From: Streptomyces pinistramenti | Lineage (GTDB): Bacteria > Actinomycetota > Actinomycetes > Streptomycetales > Streptomycetaceae | NCBI RefSeq assembly: GCF_020564935.1 | Contig: NZ_JAJCXB010000050.1 | Coordinates: forward strand, 1-55,607 | Reading direction: 5' to 3' | DNA length: 55,607 nt | Shown: one piece after another, positions 41,799 through 49,328 of the stretch | How the letters are laid out: each line of letters opens with the position of its first letter | Position numbering within the stretch: the stretch's first letter is position 1 | Position numbers and translations under genes: made by a program | The notes under the pieces: model-generated | What the model saw: the letters and a program-made list of their open reading frames with translations, nothing else | Databases searched by the model: none | What the model was told of the DNA's origin: nothing

Positions 41799-42122
41799 CG
41801 GCATCCAGGGCGCTCCCGGGCGCTCGGATGGCCGGAAACCCGGCCTTGCGCGGCCCGCCACGGGCGGTCGGGGAGACATCCCTCACCACCCGTCGGCGGG
41901 TCGCCGTACAGGACAGGTTAAAATCGCAGTTGACCAGCGGGAAAAGGGCGCCTCGCAGGTCATGCCGAGCGGCCGGTGATGCGGGCGACGTACCGTATGG
42001 CCGCGGAAGCAGGTACCGTTGAAGCCCTACGGGCCGGTCTCTCCGTCGAGAGTCCGCTCTGAATCATGAACGCGTGTCAAGACTCTGGGGCCATAGAGCC
42101 CCGTCATTGAGGGGGTCGACCC
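41799..42122. other. Spacer between vdh and the DUF3073 gene
   Basis: 324 bases without a credible gene. TTGACC near 41929 could be a -35 box. A GGTACCGTTGAAG segment near 42012 resembles a promoter for the DUF3073 gene. No clear terminator for vdh is seen. Confidence 0.35.
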
Positions 42123-42368
42123 ATGGGGCGCGGCCGGGCCAAGGCCAAGCAGACAAAGGTCGCCCGCCAGCTGAAGTACAGCAGCGGTGGGACGGATCTC
42201 TCACGACTGGCCGACGAGCTGGGTGCATCGCCGTCGAGCCAGCAGCCGCCGAACGGGGAACCGTTCGAGGATGACGAGGACGACGACCCGTACGCACAAT
42301 ACGCGGATCGATACAACGACGACGATGAGGACGAGGGCGACTCGTCCAGCCAACGTCGCCGCGCCTGA
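42123..42368 (+). CDS. DUF3073 domain protein
   Basis: This is an 81-residue actinobacterial protein, the usual family length. The basic N-terminal part (MGRGRAKAKQTKVARQLKYSS) is nearly invariant in DUF3073. The rest is strongly acidic (DDEDDDPYAQYADRYNDDDEDEGD) and presumably disordered. GAGGGGG lies eight bases before ATG 42123. The function is unknown; conservation next to purM is recalled from other Streptomyces. A terminator follows at 42461. Confidence 0.93.
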   Translation: MGRGRAKAKQTKVARQLKYSSGGTDLSRLADELGASPSSQQPPNGEPFEDDEDDDPYAQYADRYNDDDEDEGDSSSQRRRA

Positions 42369-42460
42369 CGACGCACCGCTACCACTTCCGCGGGAAGCCA
42401 CCCGCGGTCGTCTTGCGGTTCGTTCACCGCTTCATCAGGGCGCGCAGAGCATGTCCACAC

Positions 42461-42495
42461 ACCCGGTCCGGGGTTCTCACCTCGGACCGGGTTTT
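42461..42495 (+). terminator. Terminator after the DUF3073 gene
   Basis: ACCCGGTCCG pairs with CGGACCGGGT around a 12-base loop, followed by TTTT. It lies between convergent DUF3073 and purM and may work both ways. Confidence 0.8.
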
Positions 42496-42518
42496 GTGCT
42501 GCCCCGGCAGCAGGCGCC

Positions 42519-43613
42519 TCAGCCGGCGTAGTCACCGGTCAGGGTCACCGCTTCGGTCAGGTCGCCGCGCTCGATGATCTCGCCGCCGATCCAGGCGTCC
42601 ACGCCGCGGTCGGCCAGGGTGGCCAGCGCGACGTCCACGGACTCCTGGGGGACGACGGCGATCATGCCGACACCCATGTTCAGGGTCTTCTCCAGTTCCA
42701 GGCGCTCGACCGATCCGGCCGAGCCGACCAGGTCGAAGACCGCGCCCGGTGTCCAGGTGGCACGGTCGACCGTGGCGTGCAGCCCCTCCGGGATCACCCG
42801 GGCGAGATTGTTGGCCAGGCCGCCGCCGGTGATGTGCGAGAAGGCGTGCACCTCGGTCGTGCGGGCGAGCGCCAGGCAGTCCAGCGAGTAGATCTTGGTG
42901 GGCTCCAGCAGCTCCTCGCCGAGGGTCCTGCCGAACTCGGGGATCTCCCGGTCCAGGGCCAGGCCCGCGCGGTCGAAGAGGACGTGGCGGACCAGCGAGT
43001 ACCCGTTGGAGTGAAGTCCGGAGGATGCCATCGCGATCACCGCGTCGCCCGGACGGATACGGTCCGCGCCGAGTACCCGGTCGGCCTCGACGACGCCGGT
43101 GCCGGCACCCGCGACGTCGAACTCGTCCGCGCCCAGCAGCCCGGGGTGCTCCGCGGTCTCGCCTCCGACCAGCGCACAGCCGGCCAGGACGCAGCCCTCG
43201 GCGATGCCCTTGACGATCGCGGCGACCCGCTCCGGGTAGACCTTGCCGACGCAGATGTAGTCGGTCATGAACAGCGGTTCGGCACCGCAGACGACCAGGT
43301 CGTCGACGACCATGCCGACGAGGTCGTGGCCGATGCTGTCGTAGACGCCCATCTTGCGGGCGATGTCGACCTTGGTGCCGACTCCGTCGGTGGCCGAGGC
43401 CAGCAGCGGGCGCTCGTACCGCTTGAGGGCGGAGGCGTCGAAGAGGCCGGCGAAGCCGCCGAGCCCGCCGACGACCTCGGGGCGGGTGGCCTTCTTCACC
43501 CACTCCTTCATGAGATCGACGGCGCGGTCGCCCGCTTCGATGTCGACACCCGCTGCCGCGTAGCTGGCGCCGGCGCCCACGGATCGCGCAGGCTCGGATG
43601 ACTCAGGAGGCAT
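42519..43613 (-). CDS. purM: Phosphoribosylformylglycinamidine cyclo-ligase (AIR synthetase)
   Basis: This is a 364-residue AIR synthetase, step 5 of purine synthesis: it closes FGAM to AIR with ATP. Family motifs are GGFAGLFD near residue 52, the ATP-site loop SATDGVGTKVDIA, DLVVCGAEPLF, GGETAEHPG, and MASSGLHSNGYSLVR. The length is normal. ATG 43613 gives MPPESSEPARSVG as a short variable lead. It lies 32 bases downstream of the purF stop on the same strand and is very probably co-transcribed. Confidence 0.97.
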   Translation of the reverse strand: MPPESSEPARSVGAGASYAAAGVDIEAGDRAVDLMKEWVKKATRPEVVGGLGGFAGLFDASALKRYERPLLASATDGVGTKVDIARKMGVYDSIGHDLVGMVVDDLVVCGAEPLFMTDYICVGKVYPERVAAIVKGIAEGCVLAGCALVGGETAEHPGLLGADEFDVAGAGTGVVEADRVLGADRIRPGDAVIAMASSGLHSNGYSLVRHVLFDRAGLALDREIPEFGRTLGEELLEPTKIYSLDCLALARTTEVHAFSHITGGGLANNLARVIPEGLHATVDRATWTPGAVFDLVGSAGSVERLELEKTLNMGVGMIAVVPQESVDVALATLADRGVDAWIGGEIIERGDLTEAVTLTGDYAG

Positions 43614-43645
43614 GGCCCAGAACTTTCGTGTCGTGTGTGTGCGAG

Positions 43646-45205
43646 CTACGGGCGGCGCAGCGCATCGGCGCCACCGACACCGGCCGTCAGCGTCTCGACC
43701 CCGTCGAGGTCCGGCTTGGCCTGGCCTGCGGTTTCCGACTCCAGGAGGTGCTTGCCCAGCAGCTCCGGGTCCGGCAGCTCCATCGGGTAGACGCCGTCGA
43801 AGCAGGCGCGGCAGAGCTTCGGCTTGTCGATGGTGGTGGCTTCGATCATGCCGTCAATGGAGATGTAGGCAAGGGAGTCGGCGCCCAGGGACTTGCCGAT
43901 CTCGTCCACGCTCAGACCGTTGGCGATCAGCTCCGCGCGGGTGGCGAAGTCGATGCCGAAGAAGCACGGCCACTTGATCGGCGGGGAGGAGATCCGGATG
44001 TGGATCTCCAGGGCGCCGGCCTCGCGCAGCATCCGCACCAGGGCGCGCTGGGTGTTGCCGCGGACGATCGAGTCGTCGACGACCACCAGGCGCTTACCGC
44101 GGATGACTTCCTTGAGCGGGTTGAGCTTGAGGCGGATACCGAGCTGGCGGATGGTCTGCGAGGGCTGGATGAAGGTCCGGCCGACGTAGGAGTTCTTGAC
44201 CAGGCCGGAGCCGTACGGGATGCCGCTGGCTTCGGCGTATCCGACGGCGGCCGGGGTGCCGGACTCCGGTGTCGCTATCACCAGGTCGGCATCGGCCGGT
44301 GCCTCGGCGGCCAGCTTGCGGCCCATCTCCACCCGGGAGAGGTAGACGTTGCGGCCGGCGATGTCCGTGTCGGGGCGGGCGAGGTAGACGTACTCGAAGA
44401 CGCAGCCCTTGGGGCGGGCCTCGGCGAAGCGCGTGGAGCGCAGGCCGTTCTCGTCGATCGCGACCATCTCGCCGGGCTCGATCTCCCGGATGAAGCTGGC
44501 GCCGCAGATGTCCAGGGCGGCGGTCTCGGATGCGACGACCCAGCCGCGCTCCAGGCGGCCCAGGACCAGCGGGCGGATGCCCTGCGGGTCGCGGGCGGCG
44601 TAGAGCGTGTGCTCGTCCATGAAGCAGAGCGAGAAGGCGCCCATGACCTTCGGGAGGACGCGGGGTGCGGCGTCTTCCACGGTCAGCGGCTTGCCGTCGT
44701 CGTCCACCTGGCCGGCCAGCAGGGCGGTGACCAGGTCGGTGTCGTTGGTGGCCGCGACCTGGGTCGCGCGGCCGCCCTCACGGGGCAGCGCCGCGACCAG
44801 ATCCGCCAGCTCGGCGGTGTTCACCAGGTTGCCGTTGTGGCCGAGCGCGATCGAGCCGTGCGCGGTGGCACGGAACGTCGGCTGGGCGTTCTCCCACACC
44901 GAGGCACCGGTGGTGGAGTAACGGGCATGGCCCACGGCGATGTGGCCCTGGAGGGAACCGAGCGAAGTCTCGTCGAAGACCTGGGAAACCAGGCCCATGT
45001 CCTTGAAGACGAGGATCTGCGAGCCGTTGCTCACTGCGATGCCCGCGGACTCCTGTCCACGGTGCTGCAGCGCGTACAGCCCGAAATAGGTGAGTTTGGC
45101 GACCTCTTCACCCGGAGCCCAGACACCGAAGACGCCGCAAGCGTCCTGGGGGCCCTTCTCACCGGGGAGCAGGTCGTGGCTGAGTCGTCCGTCACCACGT
45201 GGCAC
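43646..45205 (-). CDS. purF: Amidophosphoribosyltransferase
   Basis: This is a 519-residue enzyme of the first committed purine step, making phosphoribosylamine from PRPP and glutamine. A short propeptide ends before Cys23 (in PQDACGVFGVW), the N-terminal nucleophile exposed by processing. This is the Bacillus-type PurF with an Fe-S cluster. Other sites: ALQHRGQESAGIAVS, the GHNGNLVN glutaminase site, and the PRPP loop VVVDDSIVRGNT. GTG 45205 has no Shine-Dalgarno sequence. TAGACT ends seven bases upstream, so the message is probably leaderless. It leads the purF-purM unit. Confidence 0.96.
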   Translation of the reverse strand: MPRGDGRLSHDLLPGEKGPQDACGVFGVWAPGEEVAKLTYFGLYALQHRGQESAGIAVSNGSQILVFKDMGLVSQVFDETSLGSLQGHIAVGHARYSTTGASVWENAQPTFRATAHGSIALGHNGNLVNTAELADLVAALPREGGRATQVAATNDTDLVTALLAGQVDDDGKPLTVEDAAPRVLPKVMGAFSLCFMDEHTLYAARDPQGIRPLVLGRLERGWVVASETAALDICGASFIREIEPGEMVAIDENGLRSTRFAEARPKGCVFEYVYLARPDTDIAGRNVYLSRVEMGRKLAAEAPADADLVIATPESGTPAAVGYAEASGIPYGSGLVKNSYVGRTFIQPSQTIRQLGIRLKLNPLKEVIRGKRLVVVDDSIVRGNTQRALVRMLREAGALEIHIRISSPPIKWPCFFGIDFATRAELIANGLSVDEIGKSLGADSLAYISIDGMIEATTIDKPKLCRACFDGVYPMELPDPELLGKHLLESETAGQAKPDLDGVETLTAGVGGADALRRP

Positions 45206-45212
45206 GTCATTG

Positions 45213-45221
45213 AGTCTAGGG
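45213..45221 (-). promoter_or_regulatory. -10 box of a leaderless purF transcript
   Basis: TAGACT (minus strand) lies seven bases before GTG 45205, the spacing that places the transcription start at the start codon. No ribosome site exists. Confidence 0.5.
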
Positions 45222-45332
45222 CAGGACACGGATTCATCCGAACCGGGGATGGGCGGGGATCTGGATGAGTGCATGAACGGGGCATGAAACGTGCTTGACG
45301 CGGCCCTGCGGACGCGGCCTGGATTTCGCGCC

Positions 45333-45458
45333 ATGCAGACCCCACAGCCCTTGGCGCGCCTGGCCTTCCGCCGGGCACTCCGCCCGGCGCGCCCCCTGGT
45401 GCGGCGCCGCCACGTCGACCTCGGCCGGCCGGCCGCCGCGCTCTGTCGCCGCGGATAG
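45333..45458 (+). CDS. Cysteine-type leader peptide (attenuator leader)
   Basis: This short frame from ATG 45333 gives 41 residues ending LVRRRHVDLGRPAAALCRRG. The RRxHVDLxRxxxALC ending is, as I remember it, the hallmark of the short leader peptides found upstream of sulphur genes in Streptomyces, where a slow Cys codon is thought to switch attenuation. An internal GTG (VRRRHVDLG) is an alternative start; neither has a strong ribosome site. GC-rich hairpins (e.g. CGGCC-TTTC-GGCCG at about 45507-45521) lie between it and the truncated sulfatase, where an attenuator would be expected. Confidence 0.6.
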   Translation: MQTPQPLARLAFRRALRPARPLVRRRHVDLGRPAAALCRRG

Positions 45459-45684
45459 GGGCCGTCGCCGCGGCCTGCCCGCCCCCCCTGTGGGCCGGCC
45501 TTTCGGCCGCCGCCTGCGCCGCCTTCCCGGTGGCCCTGAGCGGCGCCACCCATCCCTTTCGCGGCACTTGGCGTACTTCGCCGTGCGCTGCCCGTGTGAG
45601 ATGCGCTACGTGTCGCCCGCCCGCCGCCGCTGCTGCGCCGCCCTGCCGCGCCGCGGTCCGCCGCCACGACCTGGAGCCGCTTCG

Positions 45685-46071
45685 ATGACCTCTGCCGGCT
45701 CTTCCCCGACCGACACATCCGACGGCCCTGCGACGTCACCGTTTTCGCGCCGTACCTTCGGCGGCCTGGCCGGGGTGGGGGCCGCGGCGGCAGTGGGCGG
45801 ACTCGGGTCCGTCACCGCGGTGGCCGGGGCGCCCCGGGCCTCGGCCGCCGAACCCGCCTTCCGGGAGCGGGAGTTCCGTGCCGCGCCCGGAAGGCACGGC
45901 CGACGGCCCAACATCCTCTTCATCCTCGGCGACGACCTGGGCTGGGCCGACCTGTCCTCGTACGGCGCGCCCGGCATCCGGAACCCGCACCTGGACCGGC
46001 TCGCCCGCCAAGGCGTCCGCTTCGCCCAGGCGTACTCGGGCTCCGCGACCTGCTCCCCCACCCGCTTCTCC
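45685..46071 (+). pseudogene. Truncated Tat-exported sulfatase
   Basis: ATG 45685 (GGAG eight bases upstream) starts a Tat signal with SRRTFGG at residues 21-27 and a hydrophobic stretch. The sulfatase start follows: RPNILFILGDDLGWADLSSYG with the metal-binding Asp pair (83-84), NPHLDRLARQGVRF, and the formylglycine site CSPTR at Cys123. Homology stops at residue ~129, where a full enzyme would need about 350 more residues. The frame then runs antisense into the next gene. The rest has been deleted, so the product cannot be active. The intact front and its leader peptide suggest the loss is recent. Confidence 0.82.
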
Positions 46072-46104
46072 CCGCCCACGGCACGTACGCCAGGACCGGG
46101 CGCC

Positions 46105-46920
46105 TCAGCTCAGGACCGGAAGCTGGTCCCCGATGTCGGCGCGCTCCCCGCTGGCGTGGACGGTCGCCGCGGCCAGTTCCTCGGCCCAGGCCGCCCGTCC
46201 GGTGGCCAGCCGGAGCCAGGTCAGCGGGTCGGTCTCGACGACGTTGGGCGGGGTGCCGCGGGTGTGCTTGGGGCCTTCGACGCACTGCACCACCGCGAAC
46301 GGCGGCACCCGGACCTCGACCGAGCCGCCGGGCGCCTTGGCCGCCAGCGCGTCCGCAAGCAGCCGGGTGGCGGTGGCCAGGGCCTGGCGGTCGTACGGGA
46401 TGTCGGCGCCGGTCGCCGCCGCCAGGTCGTCGGTGTGCACGACCAGCTCCACGCAGCGGGTGACGAGGTAGTCGTCCAGCCGCATGGCGCCCGCCCGGCT
46501 CGCCACCAGCCGGTCGTCCGGCGCCTGCGGGAGTATCCCGGCGAGCCGGTCGGCTGCGCGGGCCAGCAGCGCGTCCAGGCCGTGCGGGGTGCCCGGGGCG
46601 CTCGCCGCGGCCAGGGCGCGGGTGTCGACGTCGATCCCGGCGGCCCCCGCCGCGGTCGCGAACGGCCAGTCCAGCAGTGCCGTCTCCTGCCGCGCCGGGG
46701 CCGGCTCCGCCAGGAGCCGCACCACGCTGCCGACCGCCATCTCCAGATGCGCCACCAGCTCGCGCACCGTCCACCCGCCGAGCCGGGTCGGCAGCACCAA
46801 CTGCTCGTCCGTCAGGCCGTGTACGGCCTCGCGGACGTGCGCGAACTGGGCCGTGACGGCGGCCCTGGTCCTGGCCGGGTCGTACCGGCGGGTGCGCGTT
46901 CTGCGGGCGGCGGGCGACAT
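46105..46920 (-). CDS. Maleylpyruvate isomerase / mycothiol-dependent (DinB-like) family protein
   Basis: This is a 271-residue cytoplasmic protein of the MDMPI family. The N-terminal four-helix DinB-like domain has FAHVREAVHGLTDEQLVLPTRLGGWTVRELVAHLEMAVG, with the His of the metal site in VAHLE, and VELVVHTDDLAAATG carries the second metal His. The C-terminal part resembles the sterol-carrier-like MDMPI C domain (PPFAVVQCVEGPKHTRGTPPNVVETDPLTWLRLATGR). Such proteins use mycothiol as cofactor, but the reaction is usually unknown. ATG 46920 has no Shine-Dalgarno sequence. Its 3' end abuts the sulfatase deletion junction. Confidence 0.87.
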   Translation of the reverse strand: MSPAARRTRTRRYDPARTRAAVTAQFAHVREAVHGLTDEQLVLPTRLGGWTVRELVAHLEMAVGSVVRLLAEPAPARQETALLDWPFATAAGAAGIDVDTRALAAASAPGTPHGLDALLARAADRLAGILPQAPDDRLVASRAGAMRLDDYLVTRCVELVVHTDDLAAATGADIPYDRQALATATRLLADALAAKAPGGSVEVRVPPFAVVQCVEGPKHTRGTPPNVVETDPLTWLRLATGRAAWAEELAAATVHASGERADIGDQLPVLS

Positions 46921-46978
46921 GGGAACCAGCGTAGGCGGCACCACTGACAACGGCCGTGCTCCGCCGCCAGGAACGCGC

Positions 46979-47821
46979 TCAGCGCCCGGGAATCCCCGCG
47001 GCCGCCGCGTCGAACGTCTCGCCGTTGTGCGGGACGCCGATGCCGTGCCAGGTGAAGGGGACGCCGTCGGCGGTGTCCGGGTCGGCGGTGGTCATCAGCT
47101 GGAAGTGGACGTGCGGCTCGGTGCTGTTGCCGGAGTTGCCGCACCGGGCGAGCGGCTGCCCGCTGTGCACCCGGTCGCCCGGACGGACGGTGAGCGAGCC
47201 GCGCCGTACGTGGGCGTAGAGCGCGTACGTGCCGCCGCCCAGGTCGAGGACGACGTGGTTGCCGATGACGGCACCCGCGCCGCCGAGCGTGCGGAACACC
47301 CCCTCGACGACGAAGAGATACACCAGGGCCGGCCACGACGTACGGCTGAGGTGGTCGCGCCTGCGGTCGTCGGCGCGTACGACGGTGGCGTCGGCGACGG
47401 CGAGCAGCGGTGCCCCGAATGCCGGGAAGGCGGCGTTGCGGCGGGCCAGGGGCCACCGGCCGAAGCCGGGCCTGGCGCCCGGCTCGGGTTCGGCCACGAT
47501 GTCGATGGCGTAGGTCTGGCCGTACGCCCGCGTGCCGTGGCTGGGGACCTTGTCGGCCGGGCTGTTGAGGGCCTTCCAGCGGCCGGTGACCGGCGCGCCG
47601 ACCGCCACGGCCGCGCGTGCCTGCGCCGCTGCGGGCCCGGCCTCGGCGCGCGCCGCCCGGCGGTGGTCGCCGAACGCGATCAGCATCCAGAGGCCGAGCG
47701 GTACCCAGCCCACCCAGTACGGGATGTCGGCGAAGAAGCTCGCGACGACGATCGCCAGGAACGCGAACAGGCAGGCGCGGGCGGTGTTCTGAAGGAGTTT
47801 CCGCAGGGTCGTGGGTGTCAT
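46979..47821 (-). CDS. M23 family metallopeptidase, membrane-anchored
   Basis: This is a 280-residue protein with two helices near the N-terminus (about 13-31 and 34-50) and a C-terminal LytM-type domain. The zinc motifs are imperfect: VVLDLGGGTYALYAHVRRGSL and the final HVHFQLM are clear, while the first His-x3-Asp is less obvious (YAIDIVAEPE region). It may be a hydrolase or a catalytically weak relative. ATG 47821 has GGGGGAA seven bases upstream. It follows the ArsR-type regulator by 31 bases, so the two form an operon. Confidence 0.85.
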   Translation of the reverse strand: MTPTTLRKLLQNTARACLFAFLAIVVASFFADIPYWVGWVPLGLWMLIAFGDHRRAARAEAGPAAAQARAAVAVGAPVTGRWKALNSPADKVPSHGTRAYGQTYAIDIVAEPEPGARPGFGRWPLARRNAAFPAFGAPLLAVADATVVRADDRRRDHLSRTSWPALVYLFVVEGVFRTLGGAGAVIGNHVVLDLGGGTYALYAHVRRGSLTVRPGDRVHSGQPLARCGNSGNSTEPHVHFQLMTTADPDTADGVPFTWHGIGVPHNGETFDAAAAGIPGR

Positions 47822-47852
47822 CCGGTTCTGTTCCCCCTGAAGTCGGCCGGGC

Positions 47853-48371
47853 TCAGTGCCCGGCGGCGGTCAGCATCACCAGGAGCGGTACGACGCGGTC
47901 GGCGGGCACTTCGTAGCGGCCGCGGGCGGCCGTGCGCAGCCAGCCGGCGGCCGTCAACTGCCGCAGGTGGTGGTAGATCTGGCCGGTGGTGCCCGTCCCG
48001 TCGAGCGCGGTGAGTTCGGCTGCGGTGCAGCGGCCGTCGAGGACCGCGCGCAGCAGCCGGAGCCGTACGGGCTGACCGAGCGCCGCGAAGACGTCGGCCG
48101 CGTCGGCCCAGTCGCCGTCCAGCACGGTGTCCGTGGTCAGCGCGTACTGCCACTCGTACGTCTGCCCGGCCGGGGTCCGTACGGCGCCGGTGTAGAGCAC
48201 GCCGCCGTTCTCGGCGCCCAGGCCCGCGAGTTGGGCCTGGAGGCCGCGCAGCGCCCACAGCTCGTCCGTTTCGCCACCGGGAACGGGAACCGGCTCGGGA
48301 CTGCCGGCCGCCGGGCGCTCCAGTGCGGCCAGGCGGCGTTCCAGCGCGGCCACCCGCTGTTCCAGATCCAT
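47853..48371 (-). CDS. ArsR-type winged-helix regulator
   Basis: This is a 172-residue regulator. The N-terminus has a short coiled coil (LEQRVAALERRLAALER, 3-19). The winged-helix part (about 95-160) has FAALGQPVRLRLLRAVLDG, TAAELTALDGTGTTGQIYHHLRQLTAAGWL and GRYEVPADRVVPLL. No metal-binding cysteines are seen. ATG 48371 lacks a Shine-Dalgarno sequence. A perfect 16-bp palindrome lies just upstream (48382-48397), a likely autoregulatory operator. It precedes an M23 peptidase gene in the same operon, so it probably controls that peptidase. Confidence 0.88.
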   Translation of the reverse strand: MDLEQRVAALERRLAALERPAAGSPEPVPVPGGETDELWALRGLQAQLAGLGAENGGVLYTGAVRTPAGQTYEWQYALTTDTVLDGDWADAADVFAALGQPVRLRLLRAVLDGRCTAAELTALDGTGTTGQIYHHLRQLTAAGWLRTAARGRYEVPADRVVPLLVMLTAAGH

Positions 48372-48381
48372 GGAGCGAGAT

Positions 48382-48397
48382 TACGTAATTACGTAAG
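48382..48397. promoter_or_regulatory. Perfect 16-bp palindromic operator upstream of the ArsR-type gene
   Basis: TTACGTAATTACGTAA is a perfect palindrome made of two copies of the palindrome TTACGTAA. It is AT-rich in a GC-rich genome, ten bases upstream of the regulator start, with TTGTTC (a -35-like box) just upstream. Binding would block transcription initiation. Confidence 0.75.
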
Positions 48398-48571
48398 AGT
48401 GAACAAGGGGGATTATGCCGGTCGATGGCCATTCGTCGGGCATCGTCGCAGGTCACGAGGGGTGCCTGTGAAGCAGATCACCACGGAAGCAGCGTGAAGC
48501 GTGCTGGGATGGGGCTCTCAACTGTTGGCATAGTGCAGCTTGTTGTCCTCAAGCTCAGTAGGGATCCCCCC

Positions 48572-49234
48572 ATGCAGATACGTCGCACCCTCGCCTTCGC
48601 CGCCGTTGCCGGCGCAACGGTGTTCGCCACCGCCGCCTGCGGCCCGGACGACACCGCAGCCTCGTCGGGCGCAGGCAAGAGCGCCGACTCCTCCGCGAGC
48701 AAGGGCTCGGACGCCACCGGAGGCGACAGCGGCAAGACCGACGCGCCCGCGAAGAAGGCCGAATCGGGCACCACAGGCGGCAACGGCGGCACGTCCGGCG
48801 GTCAGGGCGGCAGCAAGGCGGCCGACGCCACCTGCTCCACCGACGGCACGAAGATCGAGCTGGTGAGCGCCGGCGGCACCCTGCCGGCCGTCGTCCTCAA
48901 GGCCACCAACACCGCAGGCAACAGCTGCACCATCTACGGCTTCCCCACCCTGGGTTACTCCGGCGCGCAGGCGGCCATCGGCGCCAACGAGGCGAGCAAG
49001 CCCCAGGCCGCGGTGACCCTGGACCCGGGCAAGTCGGCGTACGCCGCCCTCGTCCTCCCCAAGGACGGGAAGAACAAGCACCGCGAGACGAGCCTCACCG
49101 TCGGCCTGCGCGGCAAGGACATGGGCCCGGTCAACGGCCAGGCCACGGTCAAGGCGCCCGGCGTCGGCCTGGCGATCAGCGACGCAACCACCGTCAGCTA
49201 CTGGCAGGCGGACCAGGCCGCCGCGCTCCAGTAG
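48572..49234 (+). CDS. DUF4232-type lipoprotein
   Basis: This is a 220-residue exported lipoprotein. The signal MQIRRTLAFAAVAGATVFATAAC ends in a lipobox with Cys23 as the lipid site. A Ser/Gly/Lys-rich flexible linker (about 24-85) follows, then a DUF4232 domain: CSTDGTKIELVSAGG, VVLKATNTAGNSCTIYGFPTLGY, and two Cys (about residues 90 and 117) that may form a disulphide. ATG 48572 has AGGGATCC upstream, a modest site. The function is unknown. A strong terminator follows, convergent with purL. Confidence 0.88.
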   Translation: MQIRRTLAFAAVAGATVFATAACGPDDTAASSGAGKSADSSASKGSDATGGDSGKTDAPAKKAESGTTGGNGGTSGGQGGSKAADATCSTDGTKIELVSAGGTLPAVVLKATNTAGNSCTIYGFPTLGYSGAQAAIGANEASKPQAAVTLDPGKSAYAALVLPKDGKNKHRETSLTVGLRGKDMGPVNGQATVKAPGVGLAISDATTVSYWQADQAAALQ

Positions 49235-49283
49235 GACTGGCCGACGGCGCCGCCCCCCCCACCACCAGGGCGCCACCACGCAG

Positions 49284-49316
49284 AACGGGCCGGTCGCCTC
49301 TCGCGACCGGCCCGTT
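49284..49316. terminator. Bidirectional terminator between the lipoprotein gene and purL
   Basis: AACGGGCCGGTCGC pairs perfectly with 49303-49316 around a 5-base loop, followed by T residues. Confidence 0.85.
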
Positions 49317-49328
49317 TCGCTGTCCCTG

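Noticed and set aside
43598..45268. A 556-codon plus-strand frame opposite purF
   Set aside because: It is the mirror of purF codon bias; purF motifs on the other strand are unmistakable.
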